A model generated the notes under the pieces. That model was not told the DNA's origin and made no database searches. It was given only the letters and a program-made list of their open reading frames with translations. Made by a program: the position numbers and the translations under genes. A DNA stretch of 64,000 bases from positions 372,001 through 436,000 of the forward strand of contig NZ_QEOP01000001.1 of NCBI RefSeq assembly GCF_003097495.1. Direction: 5' to 3'. Of this stretch, positions 26,119-34,385 are shown piece by piece; the first letter of the stretch is position 1; each line of letters begins with the position of its first letter. Source of the DNA: Amnibacterium flavum. Its GTDB lineage: Bacteria; Actinomycetota; Actinomycetes; Actinomycetales; Microbacteriaceae.

Positions 26119-27431
26119 CAGCCAGCAGTCTCGCTGTCATAGGCGGCCTGCAGCTGCGACACGGCGTCTTCGGGCGTTGTCTGCCCGGTGTAGACGGTGG
26201 CGTTGACCTTGTAGAACAAGTCGATGACCGACTGGGGCATGACATTGTCGAACGGGTAGACGACATCCTCGGCTGCAGCCACGTACTCGGCCTCGGACTT
26301 GAGGTAGTAGTTCGTGATGACCGAGGTGTCGGCCTGAGCACTGTTGGACGGCTCGGTCTGGAACAGCTCAACGTACTGATCGATCGTCGCCGGCTCGGCG
26401 AGCTTGTTCAGGAACTTCTTCGCGAGGTCCTGGTTCTTCGAGTAGTTCGTGATGCTCACCGCGACGTTGGGTCCGCCGGCGATGGTGCTCGGGTACTGGG
26501 CGCCGTCGAGCATCGGGATGGGGAACACACCCGCATCCTCGCCCATGGCTTCCTGCAGAGCGCCGTTCTCCCACGCACCGGAGATCATGAACACGCCGTT
26601 GCCCTGGACGAAGCCCGTCAGCAGGTCGGCGTTGCCCACGCTGCCCGCATCGGGGTTGGTCAGACCCTTCGAGTAGAGCTCGGAATAGGCCTTGTACGCC
26701 TTGACCATCGCGGGGTCGTCGACGGCGATGTCGCCGTTGTACATGTCGGTGAAGGCCGAGGGGCCGAGTTCACCGCCGACGAGGGCCGCCATCACCCAGG
26801 CGCCGACGTAGCCCTCCTGGTTGGGCGTCCAGAACGGGACGGCATCGGTCTTGCCGAGCGCGTCCTCGCCGAGCGAGACGAGGTCCTCCCACGTCGCGGG
26901 CGGGGTGCTCAGGTCGAGCCCCGCCTCTTCGGCGAGGGCCTTGTTGTAGAAGACGTAGAAGTACGAGCCTCCACCGTAGGGAAGGGCCAGGAGCGCACCG
27001 TCCTCGGTGTACCCCTTGCGGACGGTGTTCCATCCGGTGAGGTCGCTCAGCGTCTCATCGCTGAAGGTGCCGTCGAGGTCGAGGAGGAAGTCGGAGTAGT
27101 CGACCGTGTTGCCACCGGTGTAGCCGACACGGATGTCGGGACCGTTGCCGGCGATCGACGCGGCCTGGAACTGGGCGCCGTCCTGGGCGATGTCGCCCGA
27201 GGTGGTGACGATGTCGACCTTGACCCCGGGGTTGTCCTCCTCGAACTGCGTGGCGACCTGGTTGAGGAACGAGTTGTCGGCGATGGCGCCGTCATCCGTC
27301 TTCTTGGTCAGCAGACCGCCGTCCCAGATGGTGAGGGTGGTCTCGCCGCTGTCGTCGCCTGCCGAGCAGGCGGCGAGGCCCGCCACGAGTCCGGCGGCCA
27401 CCACGATGGCCCCGATACGAGTGCGTTTCAT
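26118..27431 (-). CDS. ABC sugar transporter solute-binding lipoprotein
   Basis: 437 residues. A short positive N terminus and hydrophobic helix end in the lipobox LAAC with the lipidated Cys at position 22. The mature protein is a family-1 (MalE/UgpB-like) extracellular sugar-binding protein. The ATG at 27431 follows GGAAGGA. It is the first gene of the importer-alpha-galactosidase-SDR operon. A LacI operator lies 116 nt upstream. The ligand is presumably an alpha-galactoside such as melibiose or raffinose. Confidence 0.93.
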   Translation of the reverse strand: MKRTRIGAIVVAAGLVAGLAACSAGDDSGETTLTIWDGGLLTKKTDDGAIADNSFLNQVATQFEEDNPGVKVDIVTTSGDIAQDGAQFQAASIAGNGPDIRVGYTGGNTVDYSDFLLDLDGTFSDETLSDLTGWNTVRKGYTEDGALLALPYGGGSYFYVFYNKALAEEAGLDLSTPPATWEDLVSLGEDALGKTDAVPFWTPNQEGYVGAWVMAALVGGELGPSAFTDMYNGDIAVDDPAMVKAYKAYSELYSKGLTNPDAGSVGNADLLTGFVQGNGVFMISGAWENGALQEAMGEDAGVFPIPMLDGAQYPSTIAGGPNVAVSITNYSKNQDLAKKFLNKLAEPATIDQYVELFQTEPSNSAQADTSVITNYYLKSEAEYVAAAEDVVYPFDNVMPQSVIDLFYKVNATVYTGQTTPEDAVSQLQAAYDSETAG

Positions 27432-27546
27432 TGCTGGTCCTTCCTGTGATGCTTCTCTTGTGCTGGACGGCTCCCGCTGCAGGAGCCGCTTGGTGCGGTT
27501 TGAGCGATGCGTCCGTCGACATCGACGGACGACCGCGTGGCCGACG

Positions 27547-27560
27547 CTTGAACGATCCAA
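27547..27560 (-). promoter_or_regulatory. LacI operator upstream of the alpha-galactosidase ABC operon
   Basis: On the minus strand TTGGATCGTTCAAG matches the site at 19329-19342 (TTTGATCGTTCAAA) in 12 of 14 positions. It lies between the end of the upstream SDR gene and the binding-protein gene. Confidence 0.65.
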
Positions 27561-27570
27561 TTACTACACA

Positions 27571-28317
27571 TCAGAAGGTGGCCGCCAGTCCACCATCCAC
27601 GGGGAGAACGGCTCCGGTGATGTAGGTATTGGATGCGGAGACGAGGAATTCGGCGGCGACCGCGACCTCGTCGGGGGTTCCGGGACGGCGGAGCGGGAGC
27701 CGCCCGTGCTCGAGGTAGACCGAGGCGAACCAGTCGGTCTCGTACTCGGTGCCGCCATCGGGCAGCACCGCCATCGGGGTGTCGATGAAGCCCGGTGCGA
27801 GGGCGTTCACCAGGATGCCGTCGGGTGCGAGGTCGACGGCCAGTGCACGGGTGAGGTTGTGAACGCCGCCCTTGCTCGTCGCGTAGGCGTACACCCCGGC
27901 CTGAGCCTGGAGGCCCTGCACGGATCCGATGTTGAGGACTCGCGCTGTCGACGACTCGCGGAGGAACGGGAGGACGGCGCGTGTGACGACGACCGTGCCG
28001 GTGAGGTTGACGTCGATCGTGCGGCGGTAGAGATCGAGATCGGCGTCGTCGAGAGAGGTCTCGGTGGCGATCCCCGCTGAGTTGACCAAGACGTCGAGGC
28101 CGTCGAGTCGCGACGCGAGAGCACCGACAGACTGCTCGTCGGAGACGTCGACCAGATGAGCGCTCGCCCCGAGCTCATCGGCGAGGGCGCCGAGTCCGAC
28201 CTCATCGCGATCGGCGAGGACGAGTCGATCGCCCGCTGCAGCGAGACGCCGCGCGATGGCCGCGCCGATGCCGCTCGCGGCGCCCGTGACGAGCACGGTG
28301 CGGGGGGACTCTGACAT
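27571..28317 (-). CDS. short-chain dehydrogenase/reductase, probable sugar dehydrogenase
   Basis: 248 residues from ATG 28317, which has AGGA 6 nt upstream; an ATG two codons earlier touches the AGGA and is less likely. Motifs: TGAASGIG, ADRDE after strand 2 (NAD preference), VNSAG, YATSKGG. It is divergent from the aldose-epimerase/dehydratase genes, and all three probably act on the same sugar: mutarotation, oxidation, then dehydration of the aldonate. An alternative is a 2-keto-3-deoxy-aldonate dehydrogenase. Confidence 0.88.
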   Translation of the reverse strand: MSESPRTVLVTGAASGIGAAIARRLAAAGDRLVLADRDEVGLGALADELGASAHLVDVSDEQSVGALASRLDGLDVLVNSAGIATETSLDDADLDLYRRTIDVNLTGTVVVTRAVLPFLRESSTARVLNIGSVQGLQAQAGVYAYATSKGGVHNLTRALAVDLAPDGILVNALAPGFIDTPMAVLPDGGTEYETDWFASVYLEHGRLPLRRPGTPDEVAVAAEFLVSASNTYITGAVLPVDGGLAATF

Positions 28318-28344
28318 CGACATTCCTACCGAGCGAACAACAAT

Positions 28345-28353
28345 GGTCTGACC
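28345..28353. promoter_or_regulatory. candidate GntR (FadR-type) operator
   Basis: GGTCTGACC, an imperfect palindrome with A/T flanks (AAT and TAA), resembles the GGTCNGACC-type sites of FadR-subfamily regulators. It lies in the divergent region, close to the SDR start. The GntR regulator encoded at 30792-31541 is the likely ligand. Confidence 0.45.
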
Positions 28354-28448
28354 TAAAGGTACTCGACGAGAACCCCGGTGGGGCCGTCTGCGAGCGACTC
28401 TAGCGTCTCTGGCCTTTAGATAATACCTTTTCCCCAGGAGGTGGTCCG

Positions 28449-29483
28449 GTGTCGGCATTCGAGCCCCCGTCCTCCCCGCTTCCTGCGGTGGGAATCGCGT
28501 GGTCGCACGGCAGCGCGACCGTATCGCCGCTCGCCGCCATGCTCCTCGATGCCCGATTCGACGTCGACGGACGCGTGGTGCGGCCGTTCGCCCGAGCGGA
28601 GTGGACGCGTGACCAGTCCCTCCACGACGCCGTTCCCGCAGGCGAACCGGAGCACATCCGGGCGCTGGGCGGCGACTTCGTTGCGCTTCCGTTCGGGTCC
28701 GCCGAGGTGCCGAGCGACGCCGGTGTCGACTGGGCCGCCGTCGCGGGTCCGGCGAACGATCCGCCGCACGGGCGGGCGGCCGACGCTGAATGGGACATCA
28801 CCGAACTGACGGCCGGGTCGGTGACCCTGGCGCTCGATCTCCCGGTCGATGATCCCTTCGCACGCCTGGAGCGCACGATCCGCGGGATCGCCGGACAGGC
28901 CGCCATCGAGTTCGAGCTGCGGATCCATGCCCGCCGCCCCCATCGCGCGCCGCTCGGCCTGCATCCGATCTTCCGCATGCCCGAGCAGGGCGAGACACTG
29001 ACGCTCGCGTCCCGGTTCGCGTCAGGACGGACCTATCCCGGCAGCGTCGCCTCCGGGAGTGCGCTGCTGATCCCGGGTGCGGAATTCGCTGCGCTCGACG
29101 GAGTCCCCGGCCCGGCGGGTCCCGTCGACATCTCACGCCTGCCCTTCGCCGAGACAACCGAGGAGGTCGTCCAACTGCTCGAGGCGCGCTCCCCGGTTTC
29201 GCTCACGTGGTCGTCCGGGTACTCCGCGACACTCGAGTGGGACGACGAAGTCCTGCCGTCGGTCCTCCTCTGGATCTCGGACCGCCACCTGCAGGACGCC
29301 CCGTGGAACGGCAGGTACCGCGGGCTCGGCGTCGAGCCGATCGCCTCGGCGTTCGACTTCCCGGCATCCACCTCGACGGCGCTGAATCCCCTCGCCCGGG
29401 CCGGGTCGGTGACATCGGTCCGCCTGAACCCGCACGAGCCTCTCGTCCTCCACCATCGCGTCATCATCAAAGGTACGACCTGA
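28449..29483 (+). CDS. aldose 1-epimerase-like protein
   Basis: 344 residues, starting at a GTG preceded by AGGAGGTGG. The fold is predicted to be the galactose-mutarotase beta-supersandwich: APLGLHPIFRMP carries a candidate catalytic His, and a glutamate-containing RGLGVEPIASAFDFP lies near the C terminus, as in aldose epimerase-like proteins. Classical GalM motifs are only partly kept, so it may be a distant epimerase-like enzyme. It is followed after 94 nt by the enolase-superfamily gene. Confidence 0.7.
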   Translation: MSAFEPPSSPLPAVGIAWSHGSATVSPLAAMLLDARFDVDGRVVRPFARAEWTRDQSLHDAVPAGEPEHIRALGGDFVALPFGSAEVPSDAGVDWAAVAGPANDPPHGRAADAEWDITELTAGSVTLALDLPVDDPFARLERTIRGIAGQAAIEFELRIHARRPHRAPLGLHPIFRMPEQGETLTLASRFASGRTYPGSVASGSALLIPGAEFAALDGVPGPAGPVDISRLPFAETTEEVVQLLEARSPVSLTWSSGYSATLEWDDEVLPSVLLWISDRHLQDAPWNGRYRGLGVEPIASAFDFPASTSTALNPLARAGSVTSVRLNPHEPLVLHHRVIIKGTT

Positions 29484-29513
29484 AGCGAAAACCTCGTCGA
29501 AAGTTGCGCCGCC

Positions 29514-29542
29514 TGAGAGCGGCTCCGGCGATAACGTATGAT
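29514..29542 (+). promoter_or_regulatory. candidate promoter of the dehydratase gene
   Basis: TATGAT (29537-29542) is a good -10; the -35 (TGAGAG, 17-nt spacer) is weak. The same TAT-ATCTAA context occurs inverted at about 28414-28425 before the divergent SDR gene, which hints at shared control. Confidence 0.4.
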
Positions 29543-29577
29543 CTAACCGACCAAGGGCGAGACGGAGGACTCCCATC

Positions 29578-30771
29578 GTGCGAATCGACGCAGTGGATTT
29601 CTTCTACGCGAGCATGCCCGACGTGACCCTCGAGGCCGACGGCAGCCAGGATGCCCTGCTCGTCAGGGTGAGCGCCGGCGGCTATGTGGGCTGGGGCGAG
29701 TGCGAGGCATCGCCGCTCGTCTCGGTGGCGGCATTCATCACCCCGCGCTCGCACGGGGTGTGCCAACCGGTCGAGGCCTCGGTGCTCGGTGAGGAACTCG
29801 ACGGTCCCGACGACATCCGTCGCATCGCATCCCTCGTCGAGCGCAACAGCATGGATCTGCTGCAGGCGGCTCACACCTTCTCCGGCATCGAGATCGCCCT
29901 CTGGGATCTGCTCGGACGCGCTCGGGAGCAGCCCGTCTGGCAGCTCCTCGGCTACGAACGCGCTTACTCGAAGACCCCGTACGCGTCGATCCTGTTCGGC
30001 GACACCCCCGCCGACACCTACGCACACGGAGTGGCTGCGGTCGCGCGCGGGTTCAATGCCTTCAAGTTCGGCTGGGGCCCATTCGGCACCGGGACCGTCG
30101 CGGCGGACGCCGACCACCTGCAGGCGGCGCGAGAGGCGATCGGCTCGGACCGTCACCTTCTCGTCGATGCGGGTCAGATCTTCGGGGCCGACGTCGATGC
30201 GGCCGCGGAGCGACTCGGAGCGCTCGAGGCCGCGTCGGTCATGTGGCTCGAGGAGCCGTTCCGGGCATCCGAGTTCGACGCCTACGCCGCGCTCGCTGCG
30301 CGCGCCACGACCGTGCGCCTGGCCGGCGGCGAGGGTGCGCACGAGGAGGCGATGGCCCGCAATCTTCTGAAGTACGGGCACGTCGGATTCCTCCAGATCG
30401 ACACCGGCCGGATCGGCGGGATCGCTCCCGCGAAACGCGTCGCCGATCTCGCGGCCCAGGCCGGCATCACTTTCGTCAACCACACCTTCACCTCGCACCT
30501 GGCGCTCTCGGCGTCGCTCCAGCCGTTCGCGGGGCTGGCCGATCACCGGATCTGCGAGTACCCGGCCGAGCCGAAGCAGCTCGCGGTCGACATCACGAGC
30601 AACCACCTGCTGCCCGATGCCGACGGCGAGATCCACGTGCCCGACGCACCCGGGCTGGGAGTCGAGGTCGATCTCGACGCTCTCGCTCCGTACCTCAGGT
30701 CGATCGACATCTCCGTCGACGGTGAGACGCTGTACTCTAGCCCGCAGTCGGGCCGCGTTCTGCTCGGATAG
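29578..30771 (+). CDS. enolase-superfamily (mandelate racemase-type) sugar-acid dehydratase
   Basis: 397 residues starting at GTG, with GGAGGA upstream. The N-terminal capping domain (1-125) and the barrel are typical. Metal ligands D197 (LLVDAGQ), E225 (WLEEP) and E252 (AGGE) and the D275-H302 catalytic dyad (QIDTG, NHTF) are present. The usual K-x-K motif is reduced to K163-F-G165, so the second lysine is missing. Neighbouring epimerase, SDRs and GntR regulator suggest dehydration of an aldonate to its 2-keto-3-deoxy form. The exact sugar (galactonate, fuconate or other) cannot be decided. Confidence 0.85.
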   Translation: MRIDAVDFFYASMPDVTLEADGSQDALLVRVSAGGYVGWGECEASPLVSVAAFITPRSHGVCQPVEASVLGEELDGPDDIRRIASLVERNSMDLLQAAHTFSGIEIALWDLLGRAREQPVWQLLGYERAYSKTPYASILFGDTPADTYAHGVAAVARGFNAFKFGWGPFGTGTVAADADHLQAAREAIGSDRHLLVDAGQIFGADVDAAAERLGALEAASVMWLEEPFRASEFDAYAALAARATTVRLAGGEGAHEEAMARNLLKYGHVGFLQIDTGRIGGIAPAKRVADLAAQAGITFVNHTFTSHLALSASLQPFAGLADHRICEYPAEPKQLAVDITSNHLLPDADGEIHVPDAPGLGVEVDLDALAPYLRSIDISVDGETLYSSPQSGRVLLG

Positions 30772-30791
30772 TGCTGACCACTGGAGGGCCG

Positions 30792-31541
30792 TTGAGCAAC
30801 AGTGCGTCACCGCCGGACGTGCAGTCCGGCTACTCGATGCGGGGCCGACAGGGTCATGTGATCGAGGCCATCGGCCGCGCCATCGTCGGCGGCGTGTACC
30901 AGCCGGGAGATCTGCTTCCGCGAGAGGCGGAGCTGACCACCGAGCACGGCGTCAGCCGCACATCGGTGCGGGAGGCCATGAAGGTCCTCGCCGCGAAAGG
31001 CCTGGTCGACATCCGCCCCAAGGTCGGCACGCGCGTCCGCCCGAAGGATCTGTGGAACACGTTCGACTCGGACCTGCTGACCTGGACCCACTCCGAGGGC
31101 TTCGGCACCGAGCTGATGCAGGACCTCATCGAGCTTCGGCAGATCGTCGAGCCCAACGCGGCCCGCCTGGCCGCAGGGCGCGCGTCGATGCAGGATCTCG
31201 GCCAGCTGGAGAAGACGGCTCTGGCGATGGCGGCGAACGCGCACGACAACGTGGCGTACGCCGAGTGGGACGTGGCATTCCACATGGCCGTCTACGCGGC
31301 CTCCCACAACACGTTGCTGCAGCGATTCGGCATGCTCGTCGCCGATTTCATGAAGATCGCGTTCGACGTGCAGCAGGCCGCCGCCAGCGAGTCGCTCACC
31401 GAGGACGCGGCCCGGCACATGCTCGTCTTCGAGGCGATCAACCGTGGCGACGCGAATGCGGCCACCGACGCCATGCTCGAAGTGGTCCTCGACGGCAAGA
31501 GCGCGCTCTTCGCCGCGCTGACCGAGCACTCGAAGGACTAG
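30792..31541 (+). CDS. FadR-subfamily GntR transcriptional regulator
   Basis: 249 residues if started at TTG 30792, which follows GGAGGG by 3-4 nt; a GTG at 30771 overlapping the previous stop would add seven residues. The winged helix (LLPREAELTTEHGVSRTSVREAMKVL) is followed by an FCD ligand domain with D/H metal-ligand-like residues (LRQIVEPNAARLAA, DVAFHMAV). DgoR-type regulators of sugar-acid genes have this layout. It most likely represses the epimerase, dehydratase and divergent SDR genes. Confidence 0.9.
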   Translation: MSNSASPPDVQSGYSMRGRQGHVIEAIGRAIVGGVYQPGDLLPREAELTTEHGVSRTSVREAMKVLAAKGLVDIRPKVGTRVRPKDLWNTFDSDLLTWTHSEGFGTELMQDLIELRQIVEPNAARLAAGRASMQDLGQLEKTALAMAANAHDNVAYAEWDVAFHMAVYAASHNTLLQRFGMLVADFMKIAFDVQQAAASESLTEDAARHMLVFEAINRGDANAATDAMLEVVLDGKSALFAALTEHSKD

Positions 31542-31579
31542 GCCCTCCCGCCGATATCCCGCAGCGAAGGAGCGCGCCC

Positions 31580-32518
31580 GTGTCCCGTCTGTCCTGGGCC
31601 GATCTACCGTCCCCGTTGCGGCGACGGATCGAGTCGACTCTCGGTGGCGAGGTGGTGGCCGACAGATCCTCCACCGGAGGCTTCTCGAAGGGAACGGCGT
31701 CCCGGGTCGAGACGCGCACCGGGGGCACCGGATTGGTCAAGGCTGTGAGCCGCGCACACGATGTCGACAGCTACGACCTCTACCGACGCGAGGGCGCCGT
31801 TCTGCAACTGCTCGCCCCGCTCGCCCTCCCGGCTCCCGATCTGCGACTGGTCATCGATGACGGCGACTGGATCGCGCTCGTCTTCGACGTCGTGGACGGG
31901 CACCACCCGGCGGCCGACGATCCCACCGCGCATCGCGCGGTGCTCGACGGGCTGGTCGGGATGCCCGCGATCGAAGTCCCCATGCCGGCTCTTGCCGACG
32001 CCGCCGCGGAGATCTCCGCTATGACCCGGGGGTTCCGCGAGATGACGGCGTTCGCGGGCGCCGCGGCCCTTCCCGCTTGGGCTCGGGACCACCATCACGA
32101 ACTCGTGGCACTGACCCGATCCGCCCCTGGTGCCATCCGCGGGAACCGCCTCGTCCACTTCGACTTCCGCGCGGACAACGCGCTCATCGACACCGATGGG
32201 CGGCTTCGCGTCATCGACTGGACCTGGGCGTCGGTCGGCTGCGGCTGGCTGGACTCGCTCACCTACCTCCTCGATGCGCGAGTCCACGGCGGGGGGTCCG
32301 ACGCCGACGACCTGATCGAGACCCACCCCGTGTTCGCCGACGCCTCGCGGGGCGACATCGACTCGGCGCTGGCCTCGTTCGCCGCTTACTTCCTGTACGC
32401 GACCTCGCTTCCCTCCCCCGCCCATCTGAGCGACCTGCGAGCCTTCCAGCGTCTCGAGGCGTCGGTTGTGCTCGAATGGTTGGCGATGCGACGCGGATGG
32501 AAGATCGAGGGCGGGTGA
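31580..32518 (+). CDS. aminoglycoside-phosphotransferase-like kinase
   Basis: 312 residues from GTG 31580 with GAAGGAG upstream. The C-lobe carries the Brenner motif as RLVHFDFRADNALID (H-x-D-x4-N) and the metal-binding DW as RVIDWTWA, both needed for phosphotransfer. The substrate is unknown: proteins of this kind phosphorylate small metabolites such as choline, homoserine or sugars more often than antibiotics. It overlaps the downstream methyltransferase gene (GTGA). Confidence 0.82.
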   Translation: MSRLSWADLPSPLRRRIESTLGGEVVADRSSTGGFSKGTASRVETRTGGTGLVKAVSRAHDVDSYDLYRREGAVLQLLAPLALPAPDLRLVIDDGDWIALVFDVVDGHHPAADDPTAHRAVLDGLVGMPAIEVPMPALADAAAEISAMTRGFREMTAFAGAAALPAWARDHHHELVALTRSAPGAIRGNRLVHFDFRADNALIDTDGRLRVIDWTWASVGCGWLDSLTYLLDARVHGGGSDADDLIETHPVFADASRGDIDSALASFAAYFLYATSLPSPAHLSDLRAFQRLEASVVLEWLAMRRGWKIEGG

Positions 32519-33342
32519 CCGCGGGCTCTCTGGCGTCCTGGCTGCGCTGTCCGATCTGCGGGCGTGATCTCGACGCGCTCGGCGACGAGGTTCTCGGCTG
32601 CTCGAGCGGGCACCGATTCGACGTCAGCAAACGCGGCTATGCAGGGCTCCTCGTCGGGAAGGCCGCGGCAGCTCGTCCTGTGACGGTGGGGCAGCTCGAT
32701 GCTCTCGATCCTCTGTTCGCCGCCGGCCTGTTCACGACGACGACCGACGCGCTGGATGCGGTGCTGCCGCGCACCGCCGAGGCGCGCATCCTCGACGCCG
32801 GATCGGCTGCGGGCCATCTGCTCGGGCCGATCCTGGCGAACCGGTCGCGGGCCGGCGCTCTCGCCGTCGGCGATAGCCCCGCCGTGGTCGCTCGCTCGAT
32901 GCGGAACTCCCGCAGCGACGGGCTGCTCTGCGACACCGCACACGACTGGCCGGTGCGCGACGGGACGGCGACCGCCGTCGTGAACCTGCTGGCACCACAT
33001 CGGCCTGCCGAATTCCACCGACTGCTCGCGCCCGGCGGCGTGTTCATCGCGGCCGTCGCGGGGTACGACCACCTCGCCGAGCTGCGTCCCGCCGGCGAAT
33101 ACCCCGAGTGGCGGGACGCGGCGGCCGAACTCGTCGACGATGTCTTCCCGTGGTTCGAGCATGACCAGTCACGGACCGTGACCGAGCAGCACGAGACCAG
33201 CGGAGCGACGGGGCCCGCCCTTGTCGAGGCGCGCGAACTCATCGGCGGCACGGCCACCGCCCGCGCCGTCGAACCGCCGGCCGGCAGCATCACGATCGAC
33301 CTGACCGTCATCCGATTCCGTCGCAGACGTCGGCCGGTCTGA
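32515..33342 (+). CDS. RlmA-like 23S rRNA (guanine-N1)-methyltransferase
   Basis: 275 residues from a GTG overlapping the previous stop. The N-terminal zinc site C12-x2-C15-x13-C29-x3-H33 matches the RlmA/TlrB family, which methylates guanine in 23S rRNA helix 35 (G745 or G748). The SAM-binding strand is ILDAGSAAGHLL; the classical LDxGCGEG loop is altered. VVNLLAPHRPAEFHRLLAPGG corresponds to the family catalytic segment. In some actinobacteria relatives confer macrolide tolerance; nothing here shows that directly. Confidence 0.82.
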   Translation: MTAGSLASWLRCPICGRDLDALGDEVLGCSSGHRFDVSKRGYAGLLVGKAAAARPVTVGQLDALDPLFAAGLFTTTTDALDAVLPRTAEARILDAGSAAGHLLGPILANRSRAGALAVGDSPAVVARSMRNSRSDGLLCDTAHDWPVRDGTATAVVNLLAPHRPAEFHRLLAPGGVFIAAVAGYDHLAELRPAGEYPEWRDAAAELVDDVFPWFEHDQSRTVTEQHETSGATGPALVEARELIGGTATARAVEPPAGSITIDLTVIRFRRRRRPV

Positions 33343-33357
33343 TCGGCCCGGACCCGA

Positions 33358-34284
33358 TTACCGCTCGTCGCGGACGAGCGGGAGCACGGCGGGAGCCCCG
33401 GCGATCGACCCGTACTCGTTCGGCTCGCAGACCATGTCGGACGAGAGCGGGGCGGTGGCGAACTGCTGGAGGCCGGTGACGCGCAGAAGGTCGAGTCTCG
33501 CCTCCGCCTCGCTTCCCGGTGCCACGGTGTAGACCACGATCCGCAGATCGCCGCCCGGCACGGTCAGAACATCGCAGTCCACCTCGATCGGCCCGACGGG
33601 TGTGCGTGTGACCGTCTTGCGGCTCGATCGGTGCTCGGCGACTCGCGCCTCGGCCCATCGACGTTCGAACTCGGGCGACTCCGCGCGAAGTCGCGTCACG
33701 AGATGGGCGAGGGCGCCATCGTGCGGGTACCGCCCCACCGCGGATCGGAGATCGGCGGCGAGATCCCGCGCGAAGTCCTCTTCGTGCTGCTCGTCGAACT
33801 CGGTGCCGTCGTGGCCCGAGGTGAAGTGCCGCCAGACGAGGTTCCGGTCGATCCCGGTGAATCGGGAGGGGTCGCCGTTGAGGGCCGCCCAGAGCGGGTT
33901 CCACATGAGGATGTCGTGCGTCGCGGAGAACACGGCGAGGGGCACATCGCCCAAGCGGTCGACGATGCGCTGCACTCCGGGCGTGATGTGCCGTGGCACG
34001 ACGCCGCGCGCGGGCGGAGCGGCCCCGGCCGCGCGGTAGAGGTGATCGCGTTCGCTCTCGGTCAACCGCAGGGCGATCGCGAGCGCCCCCAGCATCTGCG
34101 ATGACGGATTCGTCGCCCTGCCCTGCTCCAGGCGCACGATGTAATCGACGCTGACCCCGGCGAGCGCGGCGAGCTCCTCGCGTCGGAGGCCCGAAGTCCT
34201 GCGGCCGGCGCCGGCGGGCAGACCGACCTCGGTCGGGCTCACCCGGTCGCGCCACGACCTCAGCACCTCGGCGAATTCACTCAT
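33358..34284 (-). CDS. MmyB-like (MLTR) XRE-family regulator
   Basis: 308 residues: helix-turn-helix with the typical RRTSGLRREELAALAGVSVDYIVRLEQGR (about 28-56), and a PAS-like MmyB ligand-binding domain (about 100-290; FSATHDILMWNPLWAALNGD, HDGTEFDEQHEEDFARDLA). MLTR proteins bind fatty-acid-like ligands and usually control a divergent SDR gene, exactly the arrangement here. Its stop faces the methyltransferase stop across 15 nt, and a 9-bp perfect palindrome (CCGCTCGTC-GCG-GACGAGCGG, 33361-33381) lies in its last codons. Confidence 0.9.
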   Translation of the reverse strand: MSEFAEVLRSWRDRVSPTEVGLPAGAGRRTSGLRREELAALAGVSVDYIVRLEQGRATNPSSQMLGALAIALRLTESERDHLYRAAGAAPPARGVVPRHITPGVQRIVDRLGDVPLAVFSATHDILMWNPLWAALNGDPSRFTGIDRNLVWRHFTSGHDGTEFDEQHEEDFARDLAADLRSAVGRYPHDGALAHLVTRLRAESPEFERRWAEARVAEHRSSRKTVTRTPVGPIEVDCDVLTVPGGDLRIVVYTVAPGSEAEARLDLLRVTGLQQFATAPLSSDMVCEPNEYGSIAGAPAVLPLVRDER

Positions 34285-34333
34285 CTGCTCATCTTGCGCC
34301 TCGGAAATGCCTCCATGCTGGTACTCGCAGTCC

Positions 34334-34348
34334 CACCGTCAGACGGTG
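34334..34348. promoter_or_regulatory. candidate MLTR operator
   Basis: CACCGT-CAG-ACGGTG is a perfect 6-bp inverted repeat in the 101-bp space between the MmyB-like regulator and the divergent SDR gene. Confidence 0.45.
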
Positions 34349-34385
34349 CCTGGGCGACGCGAGGCAGACGGCGCAGTCTGAGGTC

